A stretch of DNA of 64,000 bases from NCBI RefSeq assembly GCF_003481825.1, contig NZ_QULW01000006.1:103805-167804 (forward strand), read 5' to 3'. Under the pieces are notes generated by a model. The model worked only from the letters and a program-made list of their open reading frames with translations, had not been told where the DNA came from and ran no database searches. This DNA comes from Clostridium sp. OM02-18AC. Lineage in GTDB: Bacteria > Bacillota > Clostridia > Lachnospirales > Lachnospiraceae. A program made the translations under genes and the position numbers. Positions 16,430 through 25,984 of this stretch are shown here, in pieces (positions within the stretch are counted from its first letter, which is position 1; every line of letters starts with the position of its first letter).

Positions 16430-16459
16430 AGTATAATAGTTCCAAGAAGTTATGTCCAA
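16430..16459 (-). promoter_or_regulatory. Promoter of the M20-2HCT-YitT operon
   Basis: On the minus strand, TTGGAC (16454-16459), 18 bases, TATACT (16430-16435), in the spacer shared with the divergent LysR gene. Confidence 0.65.
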
Positions 16460-16517
16460 TGAGTCATTTTTCCATTTTCCATAACATTTTGTCATGGTTA
16501 TTTCAGGAGGATTTTCT

Positions 16518-17492
16518 ATGTTTGCCCATGCCTATGAATATGTCTGTGCGATTGCCGATTACCAGAATATTTCCAAAGCCGCACAGGCACTCTGCATCAC
16601 ACAGCCTGCTCTCACAAAATATATCAACCGTCTGGAGAAAGACCTTTCCATCCGACTTTTTGACCGTACGGCCAATCCGGTCGTTCTCACGGAAGCCGGG
16701 GTGCGTTTCGTCCAAAAAGCAAGGCAGATCCGGCTTTTGGAAGCCGAGCTGATGGCTGACCTCAACCAGTTCACCCATTCCAGTCACGGAACCATCCGTC
16801 TCGGCATGGGGCCTGAGTTCTGCAGCACCACGCTTCCTTACCTGATCACGGCCATGAAACAACAATATCCAAATCTCAAGCTCAAATTAACGGAAGGAAA
16901 CAATAAACAGCTTTTTTCTTTCCTGGAAAAAGGAGAGATTGATTTTGCGATCTTATCTTCCCAGCAGATTCCCGACAATCTGCAAAGTAAAATCATTCAG
17001 GTTGAGCCCATTGTTCTGGCAGTCCCAACCAGCTACCCGCTCTGTCAGGGAATGGATCTGACCGCCAATTCCCCGCTAACCCCTTACTACATTTCTCCAG
17101 CCCAGGTGAAAGGAAGCGATTTTATTGTCTGCAATCCCGATGTCGGCATGGGACAAACCGCTCACGCACTCTTTGACCGCTATCACCTTTCTCCTCACAT
17201 CGTAATGGAAATACAGAGAAATGAGGCAGCACTCCGCCTCGCCTCCACCGGCATTGGTATGGTTTTCGTTCCGGTACGGACCGTGCTCCGCATCCAGCTC
17301 ATCGCGCCCATGGCATATTTTTCCATTTCCAATCCGCTTCATTGCCGCAATCGCTACCTTTGCTATCAGAAAGACAATCCGCTTTCCGAGCCGGCAAACT
17401 GTTTTATTTTTCTTATCTCACAACTGTTTTCCGAAGAAAATGCCTTGCTCTCCCCGGTTTGCCAATTGCTTACACAGCCATCGGTTTCCTAG
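16518..17492 (+). CDS. LysR-family transcriptional regulator
   Basis: 324 residues with N-terminal helix-turn-helix (ISKAAQALCITQPALTKYI) and a LysR substrate domain. GGAGG lies 7 bases ahead of the ATG at 16518. The upstream in-frame codon at 16494 is rejected because the ribosome site falls inside it. It is divergent from the M20-2HCT-YitT operon and probably controls it. It is closest in style to the LysR at 4273, as both open with a Y-x-x-x-I-A-x-Y-Q-N-I-x-KAA pattern. Confidence 0.93.
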   Translation: MFAHAYEYVCAIADYQNISKAAQALCITQPALTKYINRLEKDLSIRLFDRTANPVVLTEAGVRFVQKARQIRLLEAELMADLNQFTHSSHGTIRLGMGPEFCSTTLPYLITAMKQQYPNLKLKLTEGNNKQLFSFLEKGEIDFAILSSQQIPDNLQSKIIQVEPIVLAVPTSYPLCQGMDLTANSPLTPYYISPAQVKGSDFIVCNPDVGMGQTAHALFDRYHLSPHIVMEIQRNEAALRLASTGIGMVFVPVRTVLRIQLIAPMAYFSISNPLHCRNRYLCYQKDNPLSEPANCFIFLISQLFSEENALLSPVCQLLTQPSVS

Positions 17493-17550
17493 GTGATTTT
17501 TTATCTGCCAAAGCTGTCGCTGACCGCTTTTCTCAGATATATAACAACGA

Positions 17551-17575
17551 AAAAAGGAGTGTCCTAAGACACTCC
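17551..17575 (-). terminator. Terminator of the RND efflux operon
   Basis: Arms GGAGTGTC (17556-17563) and GACACTCC (17568-17575) with a 4-base loop, followed on the minus strand by TTTTTTC. The hairpin overlaps the stop codon of the last gene. Confidence 0.88.
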
Positions 17576-18859
17576 CTTCACGGTCCAGCTGTAGCTTTCC
17601 CACGCCTGATTCAATTGAATGACTGCGCTCTCTTTTGCGTCCAGCGCACTGTAATAATCGGCAACGCCCTGCAGATAATCGCTCTGGGAAAGCATTCCGG
17701 CCTGCTGTTTTTTCTGCAGCGATGCATACGTGATCGATGCGCTTTCATAAGCATTGGCTGCTCCTTCATACTGAAGCTTTGCAGCTTTTAGTTCCTCATA
17801 AAGACTCTGCATCTGGGATCGCACCGTTCCCTCTGCCTGGGTCTCCTGATCGGATTTTACGGAAATCTCCGTTGCGGTTTCCGCGCTCTGATGGCGGGCA
17901 TTCTGCACGCTGGAGCTGTTGCCGACTGCCGTTTCCACATCCGCAGCGAAATCGACCGCATCGATGGCTACAAGATCCGGGAGCGGCACGCTTCCGATCG
18001 TGATCGCGGAATTATCTTCCAGTCCCAGATTGGATAACAGGTTAAACCGGACATTCGCTGCCTGCTGCCGGTATGATTCATACCGGTTTTTCGCGCTTGC
18101 CATGGTGTCAGCAGCTGCCATCACATCAGCTGCTGTCGCCATGCCTGCACTCTGTTTTTTTAACGCTGCCTGGTAACTGCTCTGGGCTGCCTCGTATTTT
18201 TTCTCTTCCGCCTGCGCCTTAGTGTTCATCTGATTATAGGTGCGCATGAGGCTCTGCGCAGTCAGAACATAGCTGTCTATCGTCTTCTGCCTGCTTACCG
18301 ACTGCGTTTTCGTTTCCAGGGATTCCAGCTGTTTGGTGATCTGGGAAATGGACATGCTGAGACGGGAAGCGTTCATTTTGTAAACGGCCTTCGTTTCTGC
18401 GTCATCCTCATACTTCTCCTGCATGAATTTCATGTAGTCCCGCTCGGTTTCCAGGGTGGAAAGCATATTCTGGTAGGTTTCCTTGTTGGTGGTATAGTTT
18501 TCCAGGGAATTTTTTAAATTCCGGTTGTTTAGCACCAATTGTTCCAGGTTGTTGTAGTCTACTGAGGTTACGGACCGGGTGGTTTGTTCCGCATTTTGTT
18601 CTGCGGTTTCTGCACTCTGTCCGGAAGCAGTCTCTGCCGTCTCTTCTTCCGCAGTCTGGCCGGAACCTGTCTCTGCAACCTCTGCCCTCGCAGAAAGAGA
18701 AGTACAGGGAAGGCTGAGCATACCAAAAGCAATCGCAAGAAGCAGTGCAGTCCAGATGCCAGCCGTTTGGGGCATATGGAATCCCTGCTTCGCCTGCCGC
18801 TTCCAGCTTTGCGGACAAGACAATTCAGGCAAACGATTTTCATTTTGTTTTCTCTTCAT
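17564..18859 (-). CDS. TolC-like (outer membrane efflux protein fold) exported protein A
   Basis: A 431-residue secreted protein with an N-terminal signal peptide (hydrophobic core IWTALLLAIAFGMLSL, cleavage near SARA-EV). It has a Ser/Glu/Gln/Ala-rich spacer (about 65-95) and a long alpha-helical body rich in Ala, Gln and Tyr typical of the TolC/OEP family. GAAAGGAG precedes the ATG. In Gram-negatives TolC spans the outer membrane; here no outer membrane is expected, so it may extend through the wall. It is the last gene of the adaptor-pump-TolC-TolC operon. Confidence 0.85.
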   Translation of the reverse strand: MKRKQNENRLPELSCPQSWKRQAKQGFHMPQTAGIWTALLLAIAFGMLSLPCTSLSARAEVAETGSGQTAEEETAETASGQSAETAEQNAEQTTRSVTSVDYNNLEQLVLNNRNLKNSLENYTTNKETYQNMLSTLETERDYMKFMQEKYEDDAETKAVYKMNASRLSMSISQITKQLESLETKTQSVSRQKTIDSYVLTAQSLMRTYNQMNTKAQAEEKKYEAAQSSYQAALKKQSAGMATAADVMAAADTMASAKNRYESYRQQAANVRFNLLSNLGLEDNSAITIGSVPLPDLVAIDAVDFAADVETAVGNSSSVQNARHQSAETATEISVKSDQETQAEGTVRSQMQSLYEELKAAKLQYEGAANAYESASITYASLQKKQQAGMLSQSDYLQGVADYYSALDAKESAVIQLNQAWESYSWTVKGVS

Positions 18860-18873
18860 AGACCGCTCCTTTC

Positions 18874-20148
18874 CTACTCTGGCGATGCCAGTCCATTTAC
18901 ACTCCAGTCATAATCGACCATGGCCTGAAGCAGAGACAGCTTCTGGGTCTGGGCTGTTACCTGGGCTGTGGTATAAGAAGCTTTCTGACTTTCATACGTT
19001 TTCTTCGTAATGGTTCCAGCTGCCAGCTTCGCATCTGCGGATTTCATGGAAACCTCCTGCAGAGTCAGCGCAGATTGTGCCTGCTCGTAATTGGACTGGA
19101 CCAGGATCAGGGAATCATAGGCGGACTTCACGCTGTTGGAGATGGTCTCCTTCTGGTTTTTTGCAGTTTCGGTCAGCTTTTCTTTCACGGTATCGGTGCG
19201 GGCATTGGTAAGCTGCTTCTGGGTCAGGCGATAAGCGTAGCTGTTATCCAATGCCGTCTGGATGTCTGCGTTCACATCGATTGCCGCAATCTTTTCCTGG
19301 TCCGGCTCAGGAAGCTCTGCGATCTCCACATCGGCCCCATAGCTCCAGCCTAACATCAGACACAGATTTTCTTTTGTGGATGCCAGGTTGCTTTCTGCTG
19401 TCACCAGGGATGCCTCCGCCGTGGAAACGGCTTCTTTTGCGCTTAATACCTTGGACTGAGTGGACATGCCTGCTGCCAGCCGGTTTTCTTCCGACTGACA
19501 GGAAAGCTTAGCCTGCTCGATGCGGGCCTTCGCGCTGTCCAGATTGTAGTACTGGGTCCAGTAGGTGATCATCAGACCCTCCGCCTGCTTGGAAAGCCTA
19601 GCCTCAGCCTGGTCGTACTGGATCCGCATGGTTGCCTGGTCATCGGTATTTTCATCGCCCTGCTCCATCAGACTCTTTGCCTGCTGCTCATTCCGGAGTG
19701 CGGCAGCCACCCCGCTTCCGTAGTTCTCACTGTCAGAATCCGGGTACTCAATGCTGGAATAAATCTCATTGGCACGGTCATAGTACTCCTGTGCCACATC
19801 ATCGCGGTTTTTGGTCAGGTAATCTTTATAACTGATCGCGTTCTGGATGACGGTCGGGTTGTATTCATGGATCAGGTCCTTGATCTCATCGAATTCCAGC
19901 TTGTTGTCCTTCAGTGTTGCCCACTTTTCTGCCGAGTAGGCAAATTCCGGGCTCTGCTGGGCGAAAGCCGGAAGCGGAAGCGCTGCAGTGACAAGAGCCG
20001 CCGCCAGGAAACTCCCCGCCAGCTTTCTTCCGGTCCGTGTCCAGTGACCACCTGCATTCTGTCTGCATGATCCCTGGGCAAACGGCCTTTTGCCTGCACG
20101 GTGCACGGTTCCAAAGCCAGCGCACCGTTTTCTATTGTTCGGAAGCAT
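18874..20148 (-). CDS. TolC-like (outer membrane efflux protein fold) exported protein B
   Basis: A 424-residue exported protein. The signal peptide has a basic N region with GRKLAGSFLAAALVTAALPL and a probable cleavage after AFA. The rest is mostly coiled alpha helix with repeated Ala/Gln/Thr, as in TolC/OEP proteins. I chose the ATG at 20148 because AAAGGAGGAGA precedes it; the longer frame from 20205 lacks a site. It is 14 bases upstream of TolC-like A and only about 25% similar by eye, so the two are old paralogues. Confidence 0.85.
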   Translation of the reverse strand: MLPNNRKRCAGFGTVHRAGKRPFAQGSCRQNAGGHWTRTGRKLAGSFLAAALVTAALPLPAFAQQSPEFAYSAEKWATLKDNKLEFDEIKDLIHEYNPTVIQNAISYKDYLTKNRDDVAQEYYDRANEIYSSIEYPDSDSENYGSGVAAALRNEQQAKSLMEQGDENTDDQATMRIQYDQAEARLSKQAEGLMITYWTQYYNLDSAKARIEQAKLSCQSEENRLAAGMSTQSKVLSAKEAVSTAEASLVTAESNLASTKENLCLMLGWSYGADVEIAELPEPDQEKIAAIDVNADIQTALDNSYAYRLTQKQLTNARTDTVKEKLTETAKNQKETISNSVKSAYDSLILVQSNYEQAQSALTLQEVSMKSADAKLAAGTITKKTYESQKASYTTAQVTAQTQKLSLLQAMVDYDWSVNGLASPE

Positions 20149-20225
20149 TCTATCTCCTCCTTTTTTCGAATAACAAACGCAACTATTCCGTACATAGTCA
20201 CGCATCTAGTTTCAACGATCCAATC

Positions 20226-23200
20226 CTAAATATCCAGCACCTTCAACTCTTTCTTTCCGTTCATCAGTGCGTAGTAAACCGGCAGGATGAACAGTGCCAC
20301 TGCGACACCAACGGTCAGACCACCGATGTTTACCACCGCAAGACCCTGGGTGGTAGAACCGCTGCTTCCGAATGCCATGGCCATCGGCAGCATGGAAAGA
20401 ATGGTCGTTAAGCTCGTCATCATGATCGGGCGCATACGGGTCGCACCTGCCTCGATCAGCGCTTTTTTCAGCGGCATCTCCATACGGTACTGGTTCACGG
20501 TATCGACATACAGAATACCATTGTTTACGACGGTACCAACCAGGATCAAAAATCCCAGGATGGAAGTCATGGACATGCTGACTCCGGTCAGCTTCAGAAG
20601 TCCAAAGGAACCAACCAGGCTGAACGGGATCGTCGTCATAACCATGAAAGAGAACTTCGGGGACTCAAACTGCGCGGACATAACTACGAAGATCAGGAAT
20701 ACTGCTACCGCGATCGCATTGTACAGTCCGGAGAATTCCTCCTGCATCATACGGTCTCTGGAGTTGGTACCCCGGGTAATGGTTCCGGTTAAGTTCGGGC
20801 TGATGACCTCATTATCGATCTGGGTCTTCACAGCAGCACTGGAAGCATTATCTACATAATCTGCGCTGATCGTGATCTGGTAGGACTTATCTTCTTTCTC
20901 GATGGAGGACGGGCTGTCCTTGTAGTAGATCTCAGCGACATCAGACAATGCCACATAACCGCCGGACGGCTTCTTTAAAATCATGCGCTCTAACTGCGGC
21001 ACGGTCTTATACTGGTCCTCTGGATACTCTGCCTTGACGCTGATCTCCTGTCCGTCGACTTTTAAGGTAGTGACTTCTTCGCCGTCCAGCATCTGCTTCA
21101 CCATAGTACCGATCTGCGCTGCAGTCAGTCCTTCCGCGGAAGCAGTGACCGGATCTACCTTTACAGCGACAACCGGTGCCGTATTTTCAATACTGGAGTG
21201 GACATTCTTCACATCATCTCTTGCGATCAGCTCGTTTACGATCTCATTGCTGACCTCCTGAAGCTCATCGTACTGGGTTCCCTTCAAGATGGCCTCGTAG
21301 CCGCGAGACCGTCCCATCATGCTCATGGAGGTGGATGCCTCTACGGTAATGGTACAGTTCTCCAGATCTGCCATCTCATCTTCCCACTGGCTTACAACAT
21401 CATCAGTGGACATCTTCCGGTCATCCTTTAAGTAAGCGGTGATGGTACCTTCATCGTTATTGTAACGGAGCATATAGGATTCCACATCCTCATGCGCTGC
21501 CACGATGGACTCAGCCTGTGCAAGGATTGCATCGGCCTGCTCGGTGATCAGCCCTGGCCGGGTCTCAATGCTGACTCTGACCGTACCAGTATCGTCGGCT
21601 GTCATCAGCTCGGTCTGCATACCGCTTGCGAGGAACAACGTCGCTGCGATGATGCCGACCGATGTAAGCATCACGATTGCTTTATGGTTTAACAGTACCG
21701 GCATCAGCTTCCGATAGCCATCCTGCAGGAAAGCCAGCGGTCGGGAAGCCGGAGCAGAAGTGCGTTCTTTTGGCTTATACATCATGTAGCACAGCGGTAC
21801 GATCGCGATCGCAGACAGCAGGGATGCACACATACAAAATACGATCGTGTATCCCATGGCGCCGAACATCTGACCGCTCATACCATTTAAAAATACCAGC
21901 GGAATAAATACAACGCAGGTGGTAACCGTGGAACCTACGATGGACGATACCACGATGTTCGTTCCTTCCAACGCCGCCTTTGCATAACCAAGCGCTCCTT
22001 TGTCTTCCTGCTTATCCATGGCTCTGAAACAGCTCTCCAGCACAACGATGGAGTTATCGACCATCATGCCGACACCAAGAACCAGTCCGCTCATGGTGAT
22101 GATATTTAAGGTAAATCCGGCATGCGTCATGACGATCAGGGACAACAGGATGGAGGTCGGGATGGAACTTCCGACGATCAGGGATGCCTTGAAATCACCG
22201 AAGAACAGGAAGATAATGATCATGGAAATGACAACCGCCATAACCATGGTCTCTGCCACATCCTTAAGAGAATCCAGGATGGAATCCGCCTCATCTCGCG
22301 CCACGGTAATGGTCAGGTTCTCATCATCACCCTCCAGGCTTTTGATGACCTGCTTGACCTGTTTGGAAAGATCCATGGCGGTACTGCTCTGCTGCTTGGT
22401 TAAGGAAATGGAAATAGTCTCCTCGCCATTATAGCGGGATACGCCGCCCTTCTGCTCCTCTGCATAGGAAACCACGGCAATATCCTCGAGGTAAACAATC
22501 TTATTGCCTGAAACCGTGATTGGCATCTTTAACAGATCATCCAATGTATCGTGCTCTGTTAACGTGGAAACGGATAAATCCAGATTTCCGGACTCTGCGC
22601 TTCCGGACGGGTAGGACAGGTTTGCCGCAGACATGGCGGACTTGATATCGCTGATGCTGACGTTATACTGATCCATCATATCGGACATCAGCTCGATTTT
22701 TATGTACTCAGAGGAACCACCCATGGTGGATACCTCAGCCACCGTTGTCAGTTTCTCCAGTTCCGGCACGATCTTCTGATCTACATAATCATACAGATTT
22801 TCCTGGGACGGGTTTGCAACGGTAAGCATGATGCTGGCCTGCGCGTTATTGTTCATCTCCATAACGGTCGGCTCTACGTCATCCGGCAGATCCCGGATGC
22901 TGTTTAAGCTCTTGGTCAGGTCGCTGTAGGCTTCATCCATATCGGTGTCGTAATCATACTCCAGCATGATCATGGAACGTCCCTCACTGGTGGTGGAGCT
23001 CATGCTCTTGACACCCTCGAGCGTGCTGACCTGATCCTCAATGAGCTGCGTGACCAGCTCATCCATATCCTCCGGGCTGGCGCCGGAATAGTTTGCCATA
23101 ATGATCATCATCGGCTGATCCATATCCGGCATCTGCTCCAGAGTTGCATTAAATACAGAAGAAATACCGAACACGATCAGGCATAAGAGCGCCATCAGCA

Positions 23201-23240
23201 CGGTGACCGGACGCTTCAGTACAAATTTAGTAACTCCCAT
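20226..23240 (-). CDS. RND-family efflux pump (AcrB/HAE-1 type)
   Basis: Proton-driven exporter of 1004 residues with the RND plan: TM1, large extracellular domain, TM2-6, TM7, second large domain, TM8-12. The proton-relay helix TM4 has GVGMMVDNSIVVLE, keeping the first Asp and replacing the second by Asn. Late motifs FLILVGTVVNNGILYVD and TRMRPIMMTSLTTIL are typical. It is preceded by the adaptor and followed by two TolC-like genes. The cargo may be drugs, peptides or lipids; the sequence does not tell. Confidence 0.95.
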   Translation of the reverse strand: MGVTKFVLKRPVTVLMALLCLIVFGISSVFNATLEQMPDMDQPMMIIMANYSGASPEDMDELVTQLIEDQVSTLEGVKSMSSTTSEGRSMIMLEYDYDTDMDEAYSDLTKSLNSIRDLPDDVEPTVMEMNNNAQASIMLTVANPSQENLYDYVDQKIVPELEKLTTVAEVSTMGGSSEYIKIELMSDMMDQYNVSISDIKSAMSAANLSYPSGSAESGNLDLSVSTLTEHDTLDDLLKMPITVSGNKIVYLEDIAVVSYAEEQKGGVSRYNGEETISISLTKQQSSTAMDLSKQVKQVIKSLEGDDENLTITVARDEADSILDSLKDVAETMVMAVVISMIIIFLFFGDFKASLIVGSSIPTSILLSLIVMTHAGFTLNIITMSGLVLGVGMMVDNSIVVLESCFRAMDKQEDKGALGYAKAALEGTNIVVSSIVGSTVTTCVVFIPLVFLNGMSGQMFGAMGYTIVFCMCASLLSAIAIVPLCYMMYKPKERTSAPASRPLAFLQDGYRKLMPVLLNHKAIVMLTSVGIIAATLFLASGMQTELMTADDTGTVRVSIETRPGLITEQADAILAQAESIVAAHEDVESYMLRYNNDEGTITAYLKDDRKMSTDDVVSQWEDEMADLENCTITVEASTSMSMMGRSRGYEAILKGTQYDELQEVSNEIVNELIARDDVKNVHSSIENTAPVVAVKVDPVTASAEGLTAAQIGTMVKQMLDGEEVTTLKVDGQEISVKAEYPEDQYKTVPQLERMILKKPSGGYVALSDVAEIYYKDSPSSIEKEDKSYQITISADYVDNASSAAVKTQIDNEVISPNLTGTITRGTNSRDRMMQEEFSGLYNAIAVAVFLIFVVMSAQFESPKFSFMVMTTIPFSLVGSFGLLKLTGVSMSMTSILGFLILVGTVVNNGILYVDTVNQYRMEMPLKKALIEAGATRMRPIMMTSLTTILSMLPMAMAFGSSGSTTQGLAVVNIGGLTVGVAVALFILPVYYALMNGKKELKVLDI

Positions 23241-23254
23241 TTACGTCTGCCTCC

Positions 23255-24475
23255 TTACTGTGCTTTCGGTGCGCCGCCCTGACTGTTTCCGTTTGCAGGT
23301 GCTGCTGCCTGGTTCTCACTGCCTGCGTTGCCTGCCTGCGCCGGAGCGCCGCCTGCTGCACCAGAAGCTTCTACCTCTGATTTCAAACGGATATCCGCGC
23401 CCTCATACAGGTTGGAGCTCCAGGTGCTGACCACCATATCGTCTGCATTCAGACCGGAAAGGATCTGCGCGTTCTCGGAATCGTAAATGCCAACCTCAAC
23501 GGAAGTCATCTTCGCTTTGCCGTCTTCATACAGATACACATACGCGTTCCCGCCGCTGTAATAGATCGCATCAACCGGAACCAGCATTGCATTTTCTGCA
23601 CGCTCGGTCACCAGTTCAATCTTCACAGTACTGCCGATGGCAATCTCATCGCTTCCGGTCATATCGCCTTTCACCTTAAAAAGTCCGGTGGAAGCATCGA
23701 CCATGTTGCTGACCTCAGTGATGTTTCCGGTGTAGGTAGTTCCATTCTTGGAAATTTCCAGTTCATCACCGGTCTTTAAGTTCTGCATCATGCGCTGGGT
23801 CACATAAAAAGTAATGCTGTTTTGACCTTCCCCTGCGATAACGCAAAGCTGCGCAGACTGGTTTACACGGTCATACACATCCACATCGACACTCTCCACG
23901 CGTCCTGCGATCGGTGCGGTGATGGTGCTGTATTCCACCTGTTTCTCATACTGCAGCTTTGCCGATTCATACTGAAGCTCGGCAGATTTCAAATTATTCT
24001 GGTACTGCTCATATTCCTGGTCGGACAGATCGCCGCTGCCATATAAGATCTGCATTCTGTTTAAATTGCTCTGTGCCTGGGAAAGATTGACCTGTGCGGA
24101 ATCCATGTTGTTTTTCGCAGACTCCACCTGCTCTGTGTTAATTTCCATCAGCACCTGCCCCTGGCTGACGATGTCACCAGCCTTCACATTCACTGCCGTT
24201 ACATCGCCGCCTGCCTTGGCATAAACATAAACAACATCAGCCGCTTCCACAGTACCCGTCAGGCTGGAAGTAACGGACACATCACCGGTTGTCGGGTTTG
24301 CCGCATTGACGACGGTTACGTTCGATTCCTGCTGCATTCCGCCAGGACCTCCCATGCCGCCTGGACCTCCGTGCCCGCCTGCACCGCCTCTGCTGCTCAG
24401 GAAAAATGCTGCGCCTGCCAGAATGATCACTGCCGCGCCTGCTCCTGCCACGATCTTTTTCTTCTTATCCATCAT
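23255..24475 (-). CDS. RND adaptor (periplasmic/membrane fusion protein, HlyD family)
   Basis: A 406-residue adaptor with an N-terminal membrane anchor (KIVAGAGAAVIILAGAAFF), then a Gly-rich spacer (GGAGGHGGPGGMGGPGG), a lipoyl half (KAGDIVSQGQVLMEI), an alpha-helical hairpin (about 110-170), the second lipoyl half (ITAPIAGRVESV) and beta-barrel domains. The C-terminal tail is Ala/Gly/Gln-rich. It would connect the RND pump to the TolC-like proteins. The start has two adjacent ATGs and a GGAG site about 12 bases away. It is the first gene of the four-gene efflux operon. Confidence 0.93.
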   Translation of the reverse strand: MMDKKKKIVAGAGAAVIILAGAAFFLSSRGGAGGHGGPGGMGGPGGMQQESNVTVVNAANPTTGDVSVTSSLTGTVEAADVVYVYAKAGGDVTAVNVKAGDIVSQGQVLMEINTEQVESAKNNMDSAQVNLSQAQSNLNRMQILYGSGDLSDQEYEQYQNNLKSAELQYESAKLQYEKQVEYSTITAPIAGRVESVDVDVYDRVNQSAQLCVIAGEGQNSITFYVTQRMMQNLKTGDELEISKNGTTYTGNITEVSNMVDASTGLFKVKGDMTGSDEIAIGSTVKIELVTERAENAMLVPVDAIYYSGGNAYVYLYEDGKAKMTSVEVGIYDSENAQILSGLNADDMVVSTWSSNLYEGADIRLKSEVEASGAAGGAPAQAGNAGSENQAAAPANGNSQGGAPKAQ

Positions 24476-24628
24476 GATGCACTACACTCCTTCACCGTTT
24501 TTTTCTAGTTTTATGTTTCATTTCATACCTGTTTTTGTATCTGTTTTCAGCCATACACAAAATGTCATTTTTGCATAACTGTCTTTTCTGCACTGAATCC
24601 GCTGACACTTCTTTGTTCTTCCTGCCTC

Positions 24629-25051
24629 CTAGGTTTTCCCTTCCCTTAAGATCACCACCAGAACAATGACTCCGGCTACCAGAAAGGTTCCGCCTGCAAT
24701 GTATGCCAGATGCAGATTTCCTGCAATCGATTCTGGAAGGATACCGCTCTCTTCCAGGAAAGAGACCGCTGCTAAAATCCAGATTCCCGGGTGATACAGC
24801 CAGCAAAAGGTCCTGAAAAACTCTGACTGTTCTGCTCCCGGGCGGAACCGGAATAGACATGCCGACATACCAAGACCGCCAATTGCCAGATAAAGCAGGG
24901 TGTTTGCCAGAGCCCTGACCGGGAACGTCCGCGCAAGCATTCCCCCTGCACCAAGAAGGAGAAGAAGCACAAAACAGATTCCGGTATATCCCAGAATTTC
25001 TTTTTTCAAAATTCCGTCATCCGGCGGTCTTGCCGAAGATTTCTGTCCCAT
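24629..25051 (-). CDS. Four-helix membrane protein of unknown function
   Basis: A 140-residue protein with four predicted membrane segments (starting near residues 20, 49, 84 and 112) and no recognised domain. AAAGGAG stands 7 bases ahead of the ATG at 25051; the much longer frame that continues upstream is rejected because it crosses the regulatory region. It lies between the efflux operon and the divergent two-component system, with direct repeats just upstream. It could be an accessory or sensor subunit of the pump, but this is only by position. Confidence 0.72.
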   Translation of the reverse strand: MGQKSSARPPDDGILKKEILGYTGICFVLLLLLGAGGMLARTFPVRALANTLLYLAIGGLGMSACLFRFRPGAEQSEFFRTFCWLYHPGIWILAAVSFLEESGILPESIAGNLHLAYIAGGTFLVAGVIVLVVILREGKT

Positions 25052-25100
25052 ACAGCTGCTCCTTTCCATGCATTGACATGTTAAAGATCCTAAAAAACAA

Positions 25101-25174
25101 ATGTGAGAAAAATGTGAGAAATTCCGCATATTTCTGTGAGGAATCTTTCGGAGGCACCGGAAAGATGCTATACT
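25101..25174. promoter_or_regulatory. 11-bp periodic repeats and promoter of the two-component/efflux locus
   Basis: TGTGAG-type repeats start at 25101, 25112 and 25134, exactly 11 or 22 bases apart, as expected for an OmpR-family dimer. On the plus strand a -10 TATACT is at 25169-25174, toward the response regulator. Read on the minus strand the boxes are TTCTCACATTT and lie just upstream of the small membrane protein gene. The adjacent regulator probably binds here and controls both directions. Confidence 0.6.
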
Positions 25175-25294
25175 TTTGGAAGAATGTAACTGTGAAGGTA
25201 CTGAACCGTTACGAGAGAAAACAAGAAAAGGCTGTTCCAGGCTTGCGGTCCTGTCTGGCAAACCGGGAACACCAAAAGAAGGAGGAAAATTTTT

Positions 25295-25984
25295 ATGCCG
25301 CATATCCTCATTACCGACGATGATCCGCACCTGCGCCGTCTGGTGCGTACTTATGCCGAACTGGAGGGCTACGGCTGCACCGAGGCTTTTGATGGCGCCG
25401 CCGCTGTCACCGCACTCAAACAAAAAGCGTGTGACCTGGTCCTCTTAGATGTTATGATGCCGGGACCGGATGGCTTTGAAACCCTGGAGGCAATCCGCCG
25501 TTTCAGCCAGGTACCGGTCATCATGCTGACCGCACGAAATGAAGAATACGATAAATTAAACGGATTCCAGCTTGGCGTCGATGACTATGTCGCCAAACCA
25601 TTCAGTCCCAAAGAACTTATGGCACGCATCGGCGCGGTACTCCGCCGCACCCAGTCACGCGCAGAAACACCGGCACCGCTAAAACAGCTTACCTTTGACG
25701 GACTTTCCATCTTTCCGGATTCCCATATCATCACGATAGACAGTCAGCGTGTAAATCTTCCGCCAAAAGAATTTGACCTGCTTTTAAAACTGGCACAGAA
25801 CGAGCATATTGTCTTAAGCCGTGACCAGTTACTCGAGAGTGTATGGGGATACCAGTACTGCGGAGACGGACGCACCGTCGACACGCATATCAAATCCTTA
25901 AGGGAACACATCGGTGCTTACCGGAAGTTCATTCAGACTGTATGGGGAGTGGGGTATAAATTTGAAAAACCAGATGAAACTTAG
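25295..25984 (+). CDS. OmpR/PhoB-family response regulator
   Basis: 229-residue regulator. The receiver domain (1-120) has the acidic pocket D8-D10, the phosphorylation site D52 in LLDVMMP, Thr in MLTA and Lys in AKPFSP. The C-terminal winged helix (about 130-226) ends with TVWGVGYKFE. AAGGAGG precedes the ATG. It is followed by and overlaps the sensor kinase gene. Its position next to the RND operon and the 11-bp boxes suggests control of efflux. Confidence 0.95.
   Translation: MPHILITDDDPHLRRLVRTYAELEGYGCTEAFDGAAAVTALKQKACDLVLLDVMMPGPDGFETLEAIRRFSQVPVIMLTARNEEYDKLNGFQLGVDDYVAKPFSPKELMARIGAVLRRTQSRAETPAPLKQLTFDGLSIFPDSHIITIDSQRVNLPPKEFDLLLKLAQNEHIVLSRDQLLESVWGYQYCGDGRTVDTHIKSLREHIGAYRKFIQTVWGVGYKFEKPDET

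Noticed and set aside
24629..25423. Extended 264-codon frame for the small membrane protein
   Set aside because: The first 124 codons cross the 11-bp regulatory boxes and the response regulator start; a good ribosome site exists only at the internal ATG at 25051.
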